Source: Opisthorchis felineus (taxonomy: Eukaryota > Platyhelminthes > Trematoda > Opisthorchiida > Opisthorchiidae). Taken from it: a DNA stretch of 64,000 bases. This document shows positions 37,540 to 49,919 of this stretch, piece by piece. The notes under the pieces were generated by a model. It saw only the letters and a program-made list of their open reading frames with translations, was not told the origin of the DNA and ran no database searches. The stretch is from positions 922,975 through 986,974 of the forward strand of contig SJOL01007113.1 of assembly GCA_004794785.1 (NCBI GenBank), read 5' to 3'. The stretch's first letter is position 1. Each line of letters begins with the position of its first letter. The translations under genes and the position numbers were made by a program.

Positions 37540-38283
37540 AAACACTCCTTTGATCTGTTTTGTAAAAGCACGTCTATTAGCCTTGACATTTTCTTAGGAT
37601 TTCATACATTCTGCTACGTGAAATTCTATCCAAATTTGGCCACCGCCTTGGCAGTTTGCAACATTGTGTGACTAGCTATCCTACATCCTATCCACGACAT
37701 TTTCCTGTGTTGTTTATCTCGATGGATGATGGAAGAATTATGGAAGGACTGTTCTCATTTGTGCCGCTAACTTCACACACTCTGGGTCTGCGAATTCTTG
37801 TGAACACATGCAATATCTACGTTGTGTCAGAGTGAACAATATGAGGCGTAAAAAACAACCAAAGTGATGTGGCAAATTTACGCGCTTCTGCTTTTATGTT
37901 TTGTTTTGCTGTACCTATTTGAGGATTAACAAGATACAAGATTGTGGAAATTATCCTTGATCTGTCCTTAAAGTTTTGAGAGATTTGAACTGTATTTGAT
38001 TTACTGCCTGATTGTGTCAAGGTGATAGCACCCAGCCTACCAGTTTTCCAAGGAACTTGATCTACCGATTACAGTGGTATGCAACACTTGATATCCTTCC
38101 TGCGTACGCTTTTTCAAGCTTGTGTTTAGATTTGAACACCATGTTCACAGTAGGGTTGGCTACACATTAGCTAAATCTTAGGTAATTTCTTCATGGACAA
38201 AGTAGACGGAACCGAAAGCCATCATCCACACGGTTTTGTTTGCATCGTCCATTGTATGTTTGTCTTTTATACTTCCTCAACAG

Positions 38284-38844
38284 AAACCAAGGGATCATTT
38301 TGGCTGGAAATTTCTCCTGATAGTAACCCCATCCTTCTTGAACCAAAAGGGAACATCTCAGTGAGCTTTTTTATCCGTTTAAGGAGTGGAAAACAGCACC
38401 GCATAACCGAATTCGCACAGCCTGCTTTGTGCTCCATGACATACATAGAGAGCAATTGGAAGGTCACGTTTCAGGCCATAATACCAATGAAAACGCTGCA
38501 GGAAGGTAACGTTATATTTAAATGCGAAGTTTCTGGCCATCTGCCTGTTGAGATGGAACGAACACTCGTCAGATCGTCAAATTTCAAACTTAAGTGCACA
38601 GACAATTGGTTGATTTACATCCCAAAAAATGGATCCTTTACCACAGACATATGCCATTATGTGAGTTTTGAAAACCAGACCTCTCCTACTATCATCCCGG
38701 AGGCTACAGTCGACTGTAAAAGTTCGCCTCATCAACTGAAATTTGCGGATGGTAATGTCACATTTGCGGACGATGGAATATATTTGGGGTTCTTGAATGT
38801 TTCTTGTGAAAAAGATGCCTTTCAAAGACGATTCTTTTTTTACA
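38284..38844 (+). CDS. Exon 9: XY domains (cassette 3, first exon)
   Basis: The acceptor is cttcctcaacag and the donor TACA|GTAAGT. The exon is 561 bases, phase 1 at both ends, 187 residues. The X part has GNISVSFFIRL, then LC, 30 residues, KC. The Y part has KC, 18, IC, 20, DC, 29, SC, then QRRFFFYS. Sequons: NIS, NGS, NQT, NVT, NVS. DGNVTF takes the place of the NG-[ST]-L motif. The frame is open upstream to 38,193, but those residues are read through the intron. Confidence 0.78.
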
Positions 38845-39144
38845 GTAAGTTTCAACCTTGCACTGCTTCAATGTTTTCCCCGACATAATGTACTTTCTAA
38901 CTCTCAGCACCTCTTCAGTATTTTTAATAATTTGTTGATATCTGTTACTCAAAGTGAAATCAAGAGCCCTAGAGCCTTCATCATCCGCACCTCAGCAAAC
39001 ACACTTTCCATGTCCGTTTGTTTAATATGAAAACTGAAAGTTCAAAAGCATCCAAAGTATGAGTGCATATAAAGAGTTGTGAAGGCAATTAGTACTTGCT
39101 TCCCTATCACTGTGTCGGATATTTCTTGTCACGACAAGAGGATC

Positions 39145-39300
39145 CCGGTTAAATTGAACCAAACCAAAAAGCGCTGAGCTCGAGTTTGTCCTTATCAGAG
39201 CTCACTGGTAGTGCATATCCTTAGCCGTGCTGGGATTTGAAATGCAAGACTACAACGAGAGGCGGCTGTGTTATCACCAGCCCAACAGTGCGCGCTGGAT
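39145..39300 (-). repeat. tRNA-derived SINE-like repeat
   Basis: The minus strand runs from a tRNA-like head (TTGGGCTGGTGATAACAC, then TTTCAAATCCC as a B-box-like run) into a body with atgcactac...gagctctgataa and agctcagcgctttttggttt. The same body, diverged, lies on the + strand at 61.92-62.05 kb. Confidence 0.6.
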
Positions 39301-41510
39301 TCACATGAATTAAATTCACTCATGAAATCACTGGGTGTTTATTTAAAACTAACCTAGGATATTGTACGGAATGTTCCCAAGTGCAGATCGCGAATGTCAT
39401 TTACGGTCGAATCTCAATGAATTCCGTTGTATTCCTTCTCCCTTTCACAGTTATACCGAGGTTATATGAAGGAGGTTCCTTGAAAAACTTCATCGCCAAA
39501 ATCAGCACTTATCATATTTTGAAACATGGTTATTATAAAATACTGAACCCGGGTGCAATTTTATTAGTTGGAGGCACAATTCTAGTCCCATGAAAGATTC
39601 ATTCGTGCCTGAATCTGTTAAATCATGAATATTACGGCAGAACATGATTCGACTGACCAAAACCCATCGATTGTTGGTGCAGGTTAGTCGGTTCCAGAAT
39701 GCTTGCAACCAGTCGTCAAGACATGAGAGAATAGATTAGGTGGAACCAAGTTTAGTCAGGTTTAGAGCTTACAGTGAAACGCATCCGCGCAGCTGTCAGC
39801 AGAAAATAATTTCGCATGTTTGTTTTGCCTGCACTGCTCAATAAACCGCGATAAGCATGTCGTCAGATTCAGTTGGTTCATGGGCAACTTTACGTACAAC
39901 TGTCCACCCTACTACACGAAGTATATCACCGCAACTGAGCCAAAAGCAGCAAAAGAAAGTTGAAATGCTCGGCAATAGGACGCCTTTTGCATTTCTGAGA
40001 CCTGCCAGACGGGATTTGTGTACACAACCTTTTGGCTGCCATTTTTAGGCTGTCCGCAGCCCGATCTTTGACAGCCGGTACGGTTCTTGATTACATAAAC
40101 ATTCTAGTTACTCATGAGTAGCTAGATTGTGATCACTAAGTCGAAGCTGGTTGCACCAAAATTCAAGCCTTCAAATACTCTTCTGTGAGTGCTTTTGTTG
40201 ACAATGAGGAAGCTTCACCAAAGTGAAAATTTCGTAGCACGCCAAAAATTGCCACCAAAGGCACCCTTGTAATTGAAGTGTTGGTCTCCGTCACATAACT
40301 ATTCGGGAAACTTGTGTTTTGGATATTTTTGTGACGATCGGAGGCAAACTAGGTTGCTTGTTGGAAATTCGGTCTCCAGCGAATAGATAAGCGGTCCCCT
40401 GATTAACAAGCGAAGCCCGTGAATGTAGAAATATTAGCTCAACAAGCCAGGTTAACTTTACAACCACAACAAAATATTCCTATAGGGCGCAAACATCTGT
40501 GTATTCCAGTGTGATTAGGAATCACCATTTTTCTTCGTCTCTCGATGTTTCCCATATTTGATCAATAACTTTTCTACGGAAGGCCAACTTGACAACCTTG
40601 ATGGAGCAGCGTCCTATCCTGTTCTGTGAAGAAATATCCTGCTTGCAGTGACTACCCCTATAAGGTGCAGGAAAACAAGTAATCTTTTCGGTACGCGGTC
40701 CTCATGGTTCAATGTCCTCCACAATTCTCAGCTGGATCTTTAGCCTGCAAAGTAGAATATTTGTCTCCATTCAGTACGGAAACTTGTCTTTCATCAGCGA
40801 GCTAAAGTCTTTTGATTTTACTTTGAGCGTGTTGGAAATTTCACGTTCACCAAGCACACACGTCAACTCCTGGAGGCTTAGCAAACTCTTAATCAGGGCT
40901 GAGGAATTCCTGACTTCACTTGTACGTTTAGTAAGGTTATAAAGTGCCCAATAAAAGATAACTTGGTTGAACACAGTTCAGATGAACGAAACCATGCAAA
41001 AACAAATGGACGTTTGCTAAAAAAACTTTGTATTGGTACATAGTTTGACAGAAAAATATCATATTTAAGTGAACAGTTTTGGATTATATAAGACTTTGCA
41101 CCGTTCTCCTCCTGGCTATTGAAGCAATGGAACCATACAAGGAGTTGAGTAATGAAGTGACAATGGTCAAATAAGCGATCTTGTACACAGAAGGCCCAAA
41201 AGTATTCAGTCTGGATGCCACTCAATTATTTAGGTAAGAAGGCTGCGGTAGATAGTACGGACGCAGAGATCGGAAATTTCGATCCTTGTCTCCCTAGGGG
41301 GACAATAAGATCCAGGACCATTTTGTGACTTTCCGATGACTGCGTCAGGTAAATTAAAATCTGAAATATACCGTGGAAATTGACAGTTCCCCTGGAACGT
41401 TTGAGATATAGTTCATCCGTGACATTCATTCTTTCTCATCATCCTTGGTGTTTCATGAGTTGTCTGGTTTCACTTATTTAGCGGAAACTTCTCTAAGGTA
41501 GCGTACTCAG

Positions 41511-41740
41511 CCTTTCTAAATCCCGTTGAATGTCGGAGTCCTTTTTGCACACTGGCCTTTGGTGTGTGGATGTTTGATATATCTAGATTTAGTGATCCGA
41601 TACAATTTAACAAACCGGAGCACAAGTATCGTACAGGTTCACTCATCCTGTTCATGAATATAACAGAGTATGGGATCATAAGCTGTATGCCGATAAATCA
41701 GATGAGTGAAAATTCAGTAGTTCATTTGAATTATTGGATT
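41511..41740 (+). pseudogene. Domain exon relic directly upstream of exon 10
   Basis: A possible acceptor (gtactcag at 41,510) opens a phase-1 frame with VEC, FC, VW, then TGSLILFMNITEYGIISC and VVHLNYW. The second half matches the NG-[ST]-L ... Y-x-x-x-C strand pair of Y and Z domains. No phase-1 GT donor is found where the domain should end. A GT at 41,750 is in the wrong phase and the next candidate gives a truncated end. It may be an exon that lost its donor. Confidence 0.4.
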
Positions 41741-41818
41741 CCATTCTTGGTATCATTAGATAATCTGAAATCTTACCCAGCACATCACGAAAGTAATTTA
41801 ACTCACATTTTTGTTCAG

Positions 41819-42109
41819 ACGATTCCCTGGTGCTGAGAAATACTCAGCCTCAGAAACACTGGCATTTCGGAGCTCATGAAAAGATTGTATTTGAGTTTGG
41901 ATTTTTGCTACAAGAATTCAGCCCACTGGACATAACCGGAACAGCGGCCAATTGTCGCCTTATTGAAGACGGGGACATGTACATAGGCACTTTCGATGGA
42001 CTCGAATTTACTTTGGATCCGTCGACGGAAAACAGCTCGAAAAAAGAATTTACAGTGGAATGTGGTATTTTCAGTCAGCAGATCATTCGCCAAACAAAAC
42101 TGACTCTCT
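41819..42109 (+). CDS. Exon 10: single X domain (cassette 3, second exon)
   Basis: The acceptor is tttttgttcag and the donor CTCT|GTACGT. The exon is 291 bases, phase 1 at both ends, 97 residues. The frame has HEKIVFEFGFLL, then NC, 35 residues, EC, and ends QTKLTL. A second GT four bases later (GTATGA) would change the phase, so the first was chosen to match the other exons. The sequon NSS precedes the second Cys. Confidence 0.72.
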
Positions 42110-43705
42110 GTACGTATGAGTTTTTATGTCTATTTCCATACATATGCATATATATATACATGTGTATATGTCTTCATATATGTAGATATGCATAAGAGTG
42201 TGCATATGAACAAATATGTTCAAATATATGCTTATATTACAAGCCATGATAATAACATCTGATACACTATAATACGTATAAAACATTGTGTGTACTATGT
42301 ATAGTGAATAATATATGGCTAATGATATTGTGAAATATAATCAACAGAGGCAACAACAAAACAGTGGTTGAAACTGTTGCCATAAGATGATATAATCCAG
42401 TTTCATTGTTTTTCAGGAATAAAATTTGGAAACGGTTTTTACAAACATAAAATATTTGCGTACGGCAAAAATAGCTGCCTGAAAACATTGGTCAAAATAG
42501 TCCCGCAAACTGCTACTAAGTGGGCCGCTTATTCAGGTTATCTATGAATCAACCTTTCTATAACAGTATATTCGAAGACTTTGAAGGCGCCCACAAACAG
42601 TTCCGTGACTGCCAATTTAGCCAGCACTATTGCTGTATTGAGACACATCACCATTTAGAAAACTAGAAGTAGGTTAAAGAAAACTCGTTTAATTATAGTC
42701 ACGAAATAATGCAAGATTCTTGCCTCGTGTATGTCAACTTGCTGGTTTGTTTTAATCTGGCAACTTAATGACCAGTCGTAGGCGTGCGTCGCCATAATCC
42801 AGCTGTTAATGTGGAACGACGACATGGCATGTTAATGGGAAACATGGGAATTTCTTTGAAATAGCGTGATAAACTGGTCTGTGGCGGACACCGACGATAG
42901 AAGATACAGCGATGACTATGGTGTTTTAGACTGTTCAGTGGGGCCGGTTATCCTCCTGATCAGCTGTTTTGGTGCTATCGATGCGCTTGCGACTCAGGAA
43001 TAACAGGTAAGATGGACCTCAAGAACACGGAGGAATATCGGAAGGTGGCAATATACTAAACAATATTAGTGGGATGCAGGCTGCACCCGGGGTAACTGGC
43101 TCTTGAAGAGCCCAGTTCGGCGAGATATTTGCTTTGATGCCAAGGATTAGGCTTAATCTATTCAGCTGCGATTCAGCTGTCCTTCCTGATTAGAATTGTA
43201 TACCGGTTGGTCTTATGAGCTTTGAGCTATTTTCTGCACCAGCATCGTTCGTTTTCCCCCACGTAAATCTTCACTTTCTCTCTCTTATTTTCCACGGTAT
43301 TTTTAGGCCTAGATAGCCACTGAGAATTCAGCTAGGGTTTACTTTCTCTTAGCGTCTTAGGTGACCGTTTGAAAGTTTCAATACCTTGAATATTTCAATA
43401 CGGTTGATTTTGACCTTCCTTCATAACAAAATGTAGAATCCACAGTTAAGTGGCTTGCCTTGCTAGAGTGTCTTTACGTTATTGTCTCTTGAGTTTATTC
43501 AGAGTTTGAGATAAACAGTCTGCGTTTTTGAAGCTGTAGGTCGGTCACTTAAGTGTATCCACTCACTTCAAGGTGGTAAGAAGCCAAAGAGTACCAGCTT
43601 CGAAAACAAAAGCCGACAGTGCTGTTTTTTAACAAGGATTTTAATGCTCAGACATGACCTACCACATCATTCTTATCCTCATCGTCATCTTTTTTCCCAC
43701 GTTAG
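42110..43705 (+). other. Intron 10 (1.6 kb)
   Basis: The first 130 bases are rich in TATA/TATG alternation. Apart from that I see nothing assignable. Confidence 0.6.
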
Positions 43706-43990
43706 ACTCCAATGACTATCTACTTGTCATTCAAGGGGAAAACAGCTCGTTCCATTTCTATGGCAGGTCGTACGTGTATACATGTGAACTTCTTAGAAGC
43801 GACCACCAGGAAGAACAAGCCCTCCTCGGCAGACCTCGTTGGATGTCGCTTGACCCAAGTTTGCTCATTCGAATAAGCGGAAATCGGTTGTTCATCGACA
43901 CGGAGACAGATACTGGGGTTCATCCGATGCGTTGTATCTTCAAAAACTCGTGGCTGGATCTTTTCATCGATCGATCTTTCATTGTTTGTG
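43706..43990 (+). CDS. Exon 11: Z (Ig-like) domain (cassette 3, third exon)
   Basis: The acceptor is tttcccacgttag and the donor TGTG|GTATGG. The exon is 285 bases, phase 1 at both ends, 95 residues. It reads YTC, 49 residues, RC, with Trp at 19 (RPRW) and TGVH where other Z exons have GVY. It ends SFIVC with an extra Cys. The in-frame ATG and hydrophobic stretch before the acceptor (43,654-43,705) imitate a signal peptide. That suggests an alternative start could be used, but splicing from exon 10 fits the phase pattern better. Confidence 0.75.
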
Positions 43991-45349
43991 GTATGGTATT
44001 CTCCAAACTAGCCAATCACCCTATGTAATTAGCACTTGAATCAACCTACCCTTTTTGCCTAAATTTCACTGACTCGAATCTCTTATGGTCGTTCCCATGA
44101 TACAACCTGATTTCCCTTGGTAAGATCACCACAAGATATCAGAATCCTCAATAGATATAATAACATAGATACCTAGGCGCTTGGAGTCATTGTAGGGTTC
44201 CCACAAATCATTCGATTCAGCTACATGGGAAAATCTAACTGAAAAACTCACATCCATAGTCGGAGAATAGAATGACTTTCTAATCAATGAAAGTCACTCA
44301 ACTTCATGAACAGATATACTGATCGACTGTGCCCTCTACTTTTTGTACCATACGGGGCAAAAATTTACACTTTTTGAGGTCAAAGTTGTCAGTTATCTTA
44401 GGCAAACTACCCAGACTTTTTTTGAAAATAATATGGTAACGTAGATCTTGTGTGCGCAGCAGGAGAACAGAGAAATAGGCCTTGTGAAGTTATTTCGTTT
44501 GGTGCACTTTTTGGATAGTTAGTACAATATTTGAAAAAATTATGAGATACAATTCATCCGAAGCATTATCCTGTATGTGAATGAACCGGGAACTTCACTC
44601 ATGGATTTTGGAATTAACATGCAGTCAACAGCTTGGCAGGTAATCGACATTTTTTACTAAGCAAAGTACCCCAGTGATTAAGTCAGACCTCCAGGTTTCT
44701 GTTGGCTCCCTCGTTGTTAAGCCGCTCAGCGTTGGCCATTGCATCTTCCAATTTTATCAGTCCTAGCAATATAAATCCCACGGAGTGCTCCTCGACCCTG
44801 CATCACACTACGTGACAATGGATTACAAGTGATCTACCTTCATCAAGCATTTAGGAGACAATCCTTGTCATAAAAGCCGAAGAGAAAGAATGACGTTTTG
44901 GCAAAAAATCCGCAACATAATAAAGGAAGAAAAGTACGAAATCGCCTCCCAAACATCTTTGCTTTGGAAAACGCCTTGCTTTTGAAAGAGTTGGTCGTTG
45001 CCGTACCAGTAATATGAGGAGATCGTTTTTTACGGCCCTCTGAACTTTGGCTCCAAATGACAAGAGATGATTGAATGGGACCGAGAAACACAAGTAAAAT
45101 CATAAGAAAGGCGGAGTGAAATTCAAGAGTGACTGACTGTTTGTGGGAACCTTCCTTGTTGGACCAGGTAACCAGTTAGAACTCTTGTGTATATCAGATA
45201 TACTAAGCCACTAATTCAGAGTTTATCCATAATGAGTCGATCGGCTCCCATAAGGTTGAATTCTATTTATATAAATCGTAAAAATACATTGGTACTTCCA
45301 AGTGGATGCGTCTACGAGATTCAATTATAAACAAACTTTCAACCCCGTA

Positions 45350-45421
<72 letters not shown>

Positions 45422-45673
45422 TGCTCTGAGCGACCAACCACTGGCAGCTCTCGGTTGATAATCGGTGGAACAGCCTTATACATTTCCGTCATAGTATTCT
45501 TGCAGGCGATTACTTAGCGTATTACGGTTGGCGATATCGTTTGCTTGCATCTTTGTAGCTTCTTGAATGCGTTCTATTCAGATTACTCTAATACCACCAC
45601 CCTTCCTTTCTGTATGTCAGCGATTTTGTGCAAACAGTTTTTTTAAATGTTGAGGCATAACCGTTTTTTTCAG
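43991..45673 (+). other. Intron 11 (1.7 kb)
   Basis: It contains a long (TA)n microsatellite near its 3' end, about 260 bases before exon 12. The minus-strand frames at 44.84-45.10 kb are unassigned. Confidence 0.6.
45355..45416. repeat. (TA)n microsatellite
   Basis: About 30 uninterrupted TA units in intron 11. It is likely length-polymorphic. Confidence 0.92.
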
Positions 45674-46258
45674 GACACACTGATGGCGTTAGAATAACAC
45701 TGGATCCAGCATATGTCATCTTTCAAGGGGATTCAGAACGGAACGTAACTGCTCGGTTAGAATGGCACTGTTCTAATGACAAGGAAGTTATGGATTACAT
45801 CGCTTCCCTGTCCGTCATCTGTAACGTTACGTACTCAAACAGCACTCCAGGTGAACCATTTGTGTTTACGAATAGTGTGCCTTTTACAAACTTTACGTCC
45901 GGTATGGTGGACTTTTACTGTTTCAACCAGGAGAGTGATTTCGGGGTAGAATTTAGACGTTTGATCTTGAGCAACAAGGATTTTGAACTTTCCTGCACTT
46001 CCGTAAAGTCCATCAACGTGGACGCTGTGGAAGGGGACGTGCCAATTTGCAATCGGATCCTTCCGCGAGTTGAGCCATGGATATCCATCTTTTCACCTCA
46101 GAATTGGATGGAATTCCCAGTACAATGCAGTGATTCTCTTGGCGTGTTAAATTTCACCAATGGATCTTTACAGCTCTCGAAGGACAGTATACCTTCATTG
46201 GGAACCTACCTGATATCATGCGACAACGGAAGGTACACTGGGAATCTCACTCTGTACG
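45674..46258 (+). CDS. Exon 12: XY domains (cassette 4, first exon), most sequon-rich
   Basis: The acceptor is gtttttttcag and the donor TACG|GTATGT. The exon is 585 bases, phase 1 at both ends, 195 residues. The frame is open from the acceptor, well before the first in-frame ATG. The X part has VRITLDPAYVIFQGDSERNV, then IC, 32 residues, YC. The Y part has SC, 17, IC, 25, QC, 30, SC, then TGNLTLYG. Seven N-glycosylation sequons lie within 195 residues (NVT, NVT, NST, NFT, NFT, NGS, NLT), so this segment is probably heavily glycosylated and extracellular. Confidence 0.8.
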
Positions 46259-47045
46259 GTATGTCAATACTCTTTGTTTGTTTAACCAAATTTATTTGTA
46301 AGTTACTGGTATATGCTCAGAGCCTTTGTTTGTAAAACTGTTCTTGAACCTCACATGGATCATTAGCATGGATCCGCGAGTATCACACCAATAAGAGAGT
46401 TCTAGGGCCTACTTGACTCAGTCATCAAGTTGTCCGGTGCAGCCTCTTATTATTCGGCTGTGTATTTGTCCGACTAAACAGTTTGTTTCAATTTTGTTTC
46501 GAAAATTATTTATTGGACGCTCGTGGCCGAATCTCGAGCAACTTAGACGCTTTCTTTACCTTGGAGTTGTGCACAAAGGCCATTTTCACCAATGAATGTT
46601 TTGCTTATTCATCGGGAGCGTTTGGAGTGCCACAGGGGCCAAATAAGATTCTTTGAGGAACTTGTAGAAAAAACTATGAGGTGTCCGTTTAGTTGAACAA
46701 CTAGTTGGTTGGCTTCTGAAAACCAAGCGCAAACGTTTGTGATCTAGGAAACGTCACAGTCTGACGACCAGGGTTTGATGTTTATCTACACTAACATCGG
46801 TCGAAATCAGGACGTCAATGCACGGGATATGATAAACATGCAGTTCACTCCTGAAGGTTGGTGTACGTCTCAAAACGGTGTACATATTCACAAGACTTTT
46901 TATCAGGATCAAGAAAAGCTGGTAGGCACGGCATCCGACCGATATGGTCAGATTAACGAATATACACGCGTACATGTTTTCTGTCATATGTTTGAATCAC
47001 TGTGTCTACCATATTCTTACTGATTTGTGTAATTCTGATTGACAG
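46259..47045 (+). other. Intron 12 (0.8 kb)
   Basis: A short intron with no recognised repeat. An open frame at 46,775-47,023 shows no domain similarity. Confidence 0.6.
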
Positions 47046-47336
47046 ATTCGTCAGTACAACTGACATTATTACCAGAAGACAAAGTTTTTGGCCTTGAAAA
47101 AGACACCGAGGTTTCCTTCGCGCTGAAATTCACGGATCCTATGACCTTTAATACCTTCTACTTAGATAATATTCCGCTAGATTGCAGTGTAAATGGAAGA
47201 AGGCTGGAAAAAATTCCTGGTTATCAGTCCAAATTTGTTTTCGATACTGAGTGGTTTGGTAACATATCCCGTCGTGAAATTGCACGGTGCGTGTCAGAAG
47301 ATCGTTTCGAGGGATCGGCCGAGCTTTTGATACTCA
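47046..47336 (+). CDS. Exon 13: single X domain (cassette 4, second exon)
   Basis: The acceptor is ttctgattgacag and the donor CTCA|GTGAGT. The exon is 291 bases, phase 1 at both ends, 97 residues. It reads FGLEKDTEVSFALKFTD, then DC, 34 residues, RC, and ends AELLIL. The sequon is NIS before the second Cys. Its length equals exon 10, and it is the best template for recognising the relic at 52.9 kb. Confidence 0.77.
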
Positions 47337-49128
47337 GTGAGTTCGCTCAGTTGGTTGATGGCATGATAGTAGATTCAAATAGTTTAGTTATTTCTATCCG
47401 TTTTCTGGAAACTCGGATGAAATTTGATATAAGAAGCTGAACAGTTTATTGTTCGTTTGTCCATATACACTTGATTTAAAGACCGAACAAGTCCGTTTAA
47501 CGTAACAAATGACCAAGGTTACGGCACCGAAATGAACCACGAAACATCTTTGGGTATTCTGTCAGTTGTGTTACTCAACTCCGGATACCATAATTCAAAT
47601 GTATGCACACTGGTTTTTTCCTACCATCTTACGTGATGCAATCCATTTTTACTCCAAATTTCGGAACATCGGCAAGCGGAATGCCAATTGATCGAATTGG
47701 GTAAAAGTTCCCGTTCGAGCTAGGACGCAGCTGATCTCCACATGAATTTTTAATGGCTGCGCTTGAAGTTAAGTTTGATTGTTTGTTGGGTAGTTCAGTT
47801 ATGCTGAAGCTTCGCTAGAAAGTTGCTTAGATGCCAAATTTTGCTTTCTTCAGTGAGAACTGCGGCTTTTGCACATACTTCGGAATGCCAACAAAAAGGC
47901 GACACAGACCACCGGTGGTTTAAATTTTCCCAATTACCCGCCATACCCGTTGCCTGTAATATATGGAGGACAGAAGAGTTCGTTACCTCGTGAAACGAAT
48001 GACATGCTCACTATAGTCTCACAAAAGTAGTGTCCTTGTGATGTTTTGATGTTTTCATGCAATATTGCTCCGTTATCTACTCTAATTTGCCTAACATCCC
48101 CAGGTTATCCTTCCCCCCCCTAAACGGAAGTTCAGGAGTTCATGCCTGCAATTCGTTTGGTCATTATTCTCCGACCTCCCAATATTGCCTAACGACACTT
48201 ATAAACTATTACGAGGGCTGAGGCCCCGTTTAGACTTTTCAGACTTTGTAGGCACGTGTATGGATCTTCAGCCGTTGAAACATCGTTGTTGCTGTGATTG
48301 GTGACCATCATGTGTCTTCAAGTCTTCCTGCTTGCGATTTGTACACGTATTTCCTACCGTCTAACAAGCTGGATACTTGGAAACCAGTTTATTCACCATG
48401 CATTCATGGGTTTCATTTATGATTTTTTAAGCAACCGTAGGAAGCTCCCGATGTCCCACTTTAAGCACTAAAAATATTCCAAACTTTACGTTGATGTGTT
48501 TCACTAAATGTCATGAAACAGACCGAATTTTAAACTGTGGTTGAAGACATCACAGTGCGCTTTAGTGTTGCGCTCCATATTAGTTCATATTTGGAGGTAG
48601 GAAGGCATAGGTTGGTGCTGACAGATGTCCCATCTTCATAACCATCCAATGAACATAAGTTTGGACATTTAATAAAATGAATGTGAAGTTAAACGTTGTG
48701 TGCAAATTAGCACGTTATTAACGTGAGACTCAAATGAGTCTTGTTCATTATTTTCATCATCTGAATGTGCTTATTCGTGTTTCAAGTTGAACTATAGTCA
48801 ATACATTAAAATGTTCTCCTGGATAAGGCATTGCTTAGGAGGTTGGATCTATCCTTCTGAGTCTAATCGGGTAGGTGTGCTTTCAGAAGTTCCGCCGGTC
48901 TTCGTTTGTGTTGGAACAACAAACTGTAAGCGCGTGGAATCGAACATCTGTTTGAAAATTGACGTTCATGAGCGACTTGACAGAATCGTTGATGTTAGAT
49001 AAATGCTACTTTGTGATTACATTACGGACGTACCGGTGAATTATTCAGGGAGCATTTATTGTATACGATACGCTATACCAATCACTAAAAGCCTATAAAG
49101 TTTACTGAACGTGCATTTACACTCCTAG
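47337..49128 (+). other. Intron 13 (1.8 kb)
   Basis: I found no mobile element or exon-like frame in this intron. Confidence 0.6.
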
Positions 49129-49407
49129 ATCCACGTGAACTCGAAATCACAATAATTGGTGACTCTCACGTTATTCATGAAGCCGGAGGACAGTTCGATT
49201 ACATCTGTCAGGTGTCTCGTCCACCTGTAGTCGTCGGTCACCTGGAAACACAGTGGACAATGGAAGCGCCTTATCCCCATATCCACTTCAATGGATCGTT
49301 GGCTAGACTCACCGAAGATTTGCAGAAGGGTGTTTACAAGCTTTATTGTGCCTTCGAATACGGAGACCTTTTGTCAGTCGTAGAGAAGCTGGAAGTGACC
49401 GTTGTTC
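49129..49407 (+). CDS. Exon 14: Z (Ig-like) domain (cassette 4, third exon)
   Basis: The acceptor is cactcctag and the donor GTTC|GTAGGT. The exon is 279 bases, phase 1 at both ends, 93 residues. The frame is open from the acceptor, before the first start codon. It reads YIC, 46 residues, YC, with Trp at 16 (TQW), NGSLARL and KGVYKLYC. The last strand is KLEVTVV. It closes the fourth complete cassette. The next intact exon is more than 11 kb away. Confidence 0.77.
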
Positions 49408-49919
49408 GTAGGTCTTATTCACTTGACCGTTCGCTTAAGCTTAGCTGTGTCCCACTTGGTGTTGCCAAGTGGCATTGTTGTTGAGTTGCAAAAAAATAGT
49501 CATATTGCCTTGCATTGGAAGCATTCAGCTGAGTGTTTTTTCTGATCGTTTACTGAATCGCGAGCTTGAATATCTTCAGCTAGCTTGTGAATTCTCCAAC
49601 TAAGGACTACGGAAGGACTATAAATTATTTCTGAATGGGTAGATGTATGAGATATTAACTTCCTATACGATACATAAAAACAAAAGTTTACTAGTAGATT
49701 GTTCCCCTTTTACACTCATGTTTCTCGCTCCGTTTATTCTAGAAATTGGTAGGCCCGAAGAACTAGTTTGCCATGGTTAACAGGCAGACTAAACACATTT
49801 GTTAGAGCTTTCTTTGAGAGACAGAATAGGGCCAATCCTGCCCGAAATATAAGCGTTGAAGGCCAAATTTCCCCGTTCATTTTGAGCAGCCTCTAATATT
49901 GTGTCTGGTGGATCCTCGG

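Larger units (their letters stand above)
34559..38283 (+). other. Intron 8 (3.7 kb) with LINE tail and inverted repeat
   Basis: It contains a LINE 3' tail (35.78-36.15 kb) and the hammerhead-bearing inverted repeat (37.05-37.54 kb), both listed separately. Frames at 35.06-35.77 kb were not assigned. Confidence 0.55.
38845..41818 (+). other. Intron 9 (3.0 kb)
   Basis: It holds a SINE-like repeat on the minus strand (39.14-39.30 kb) and a relic domain exon immediately before exon 10 (41.51-41.74 kb). Frames at 40.7-41.0 kb were not recognised. Confidence 0.5.
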
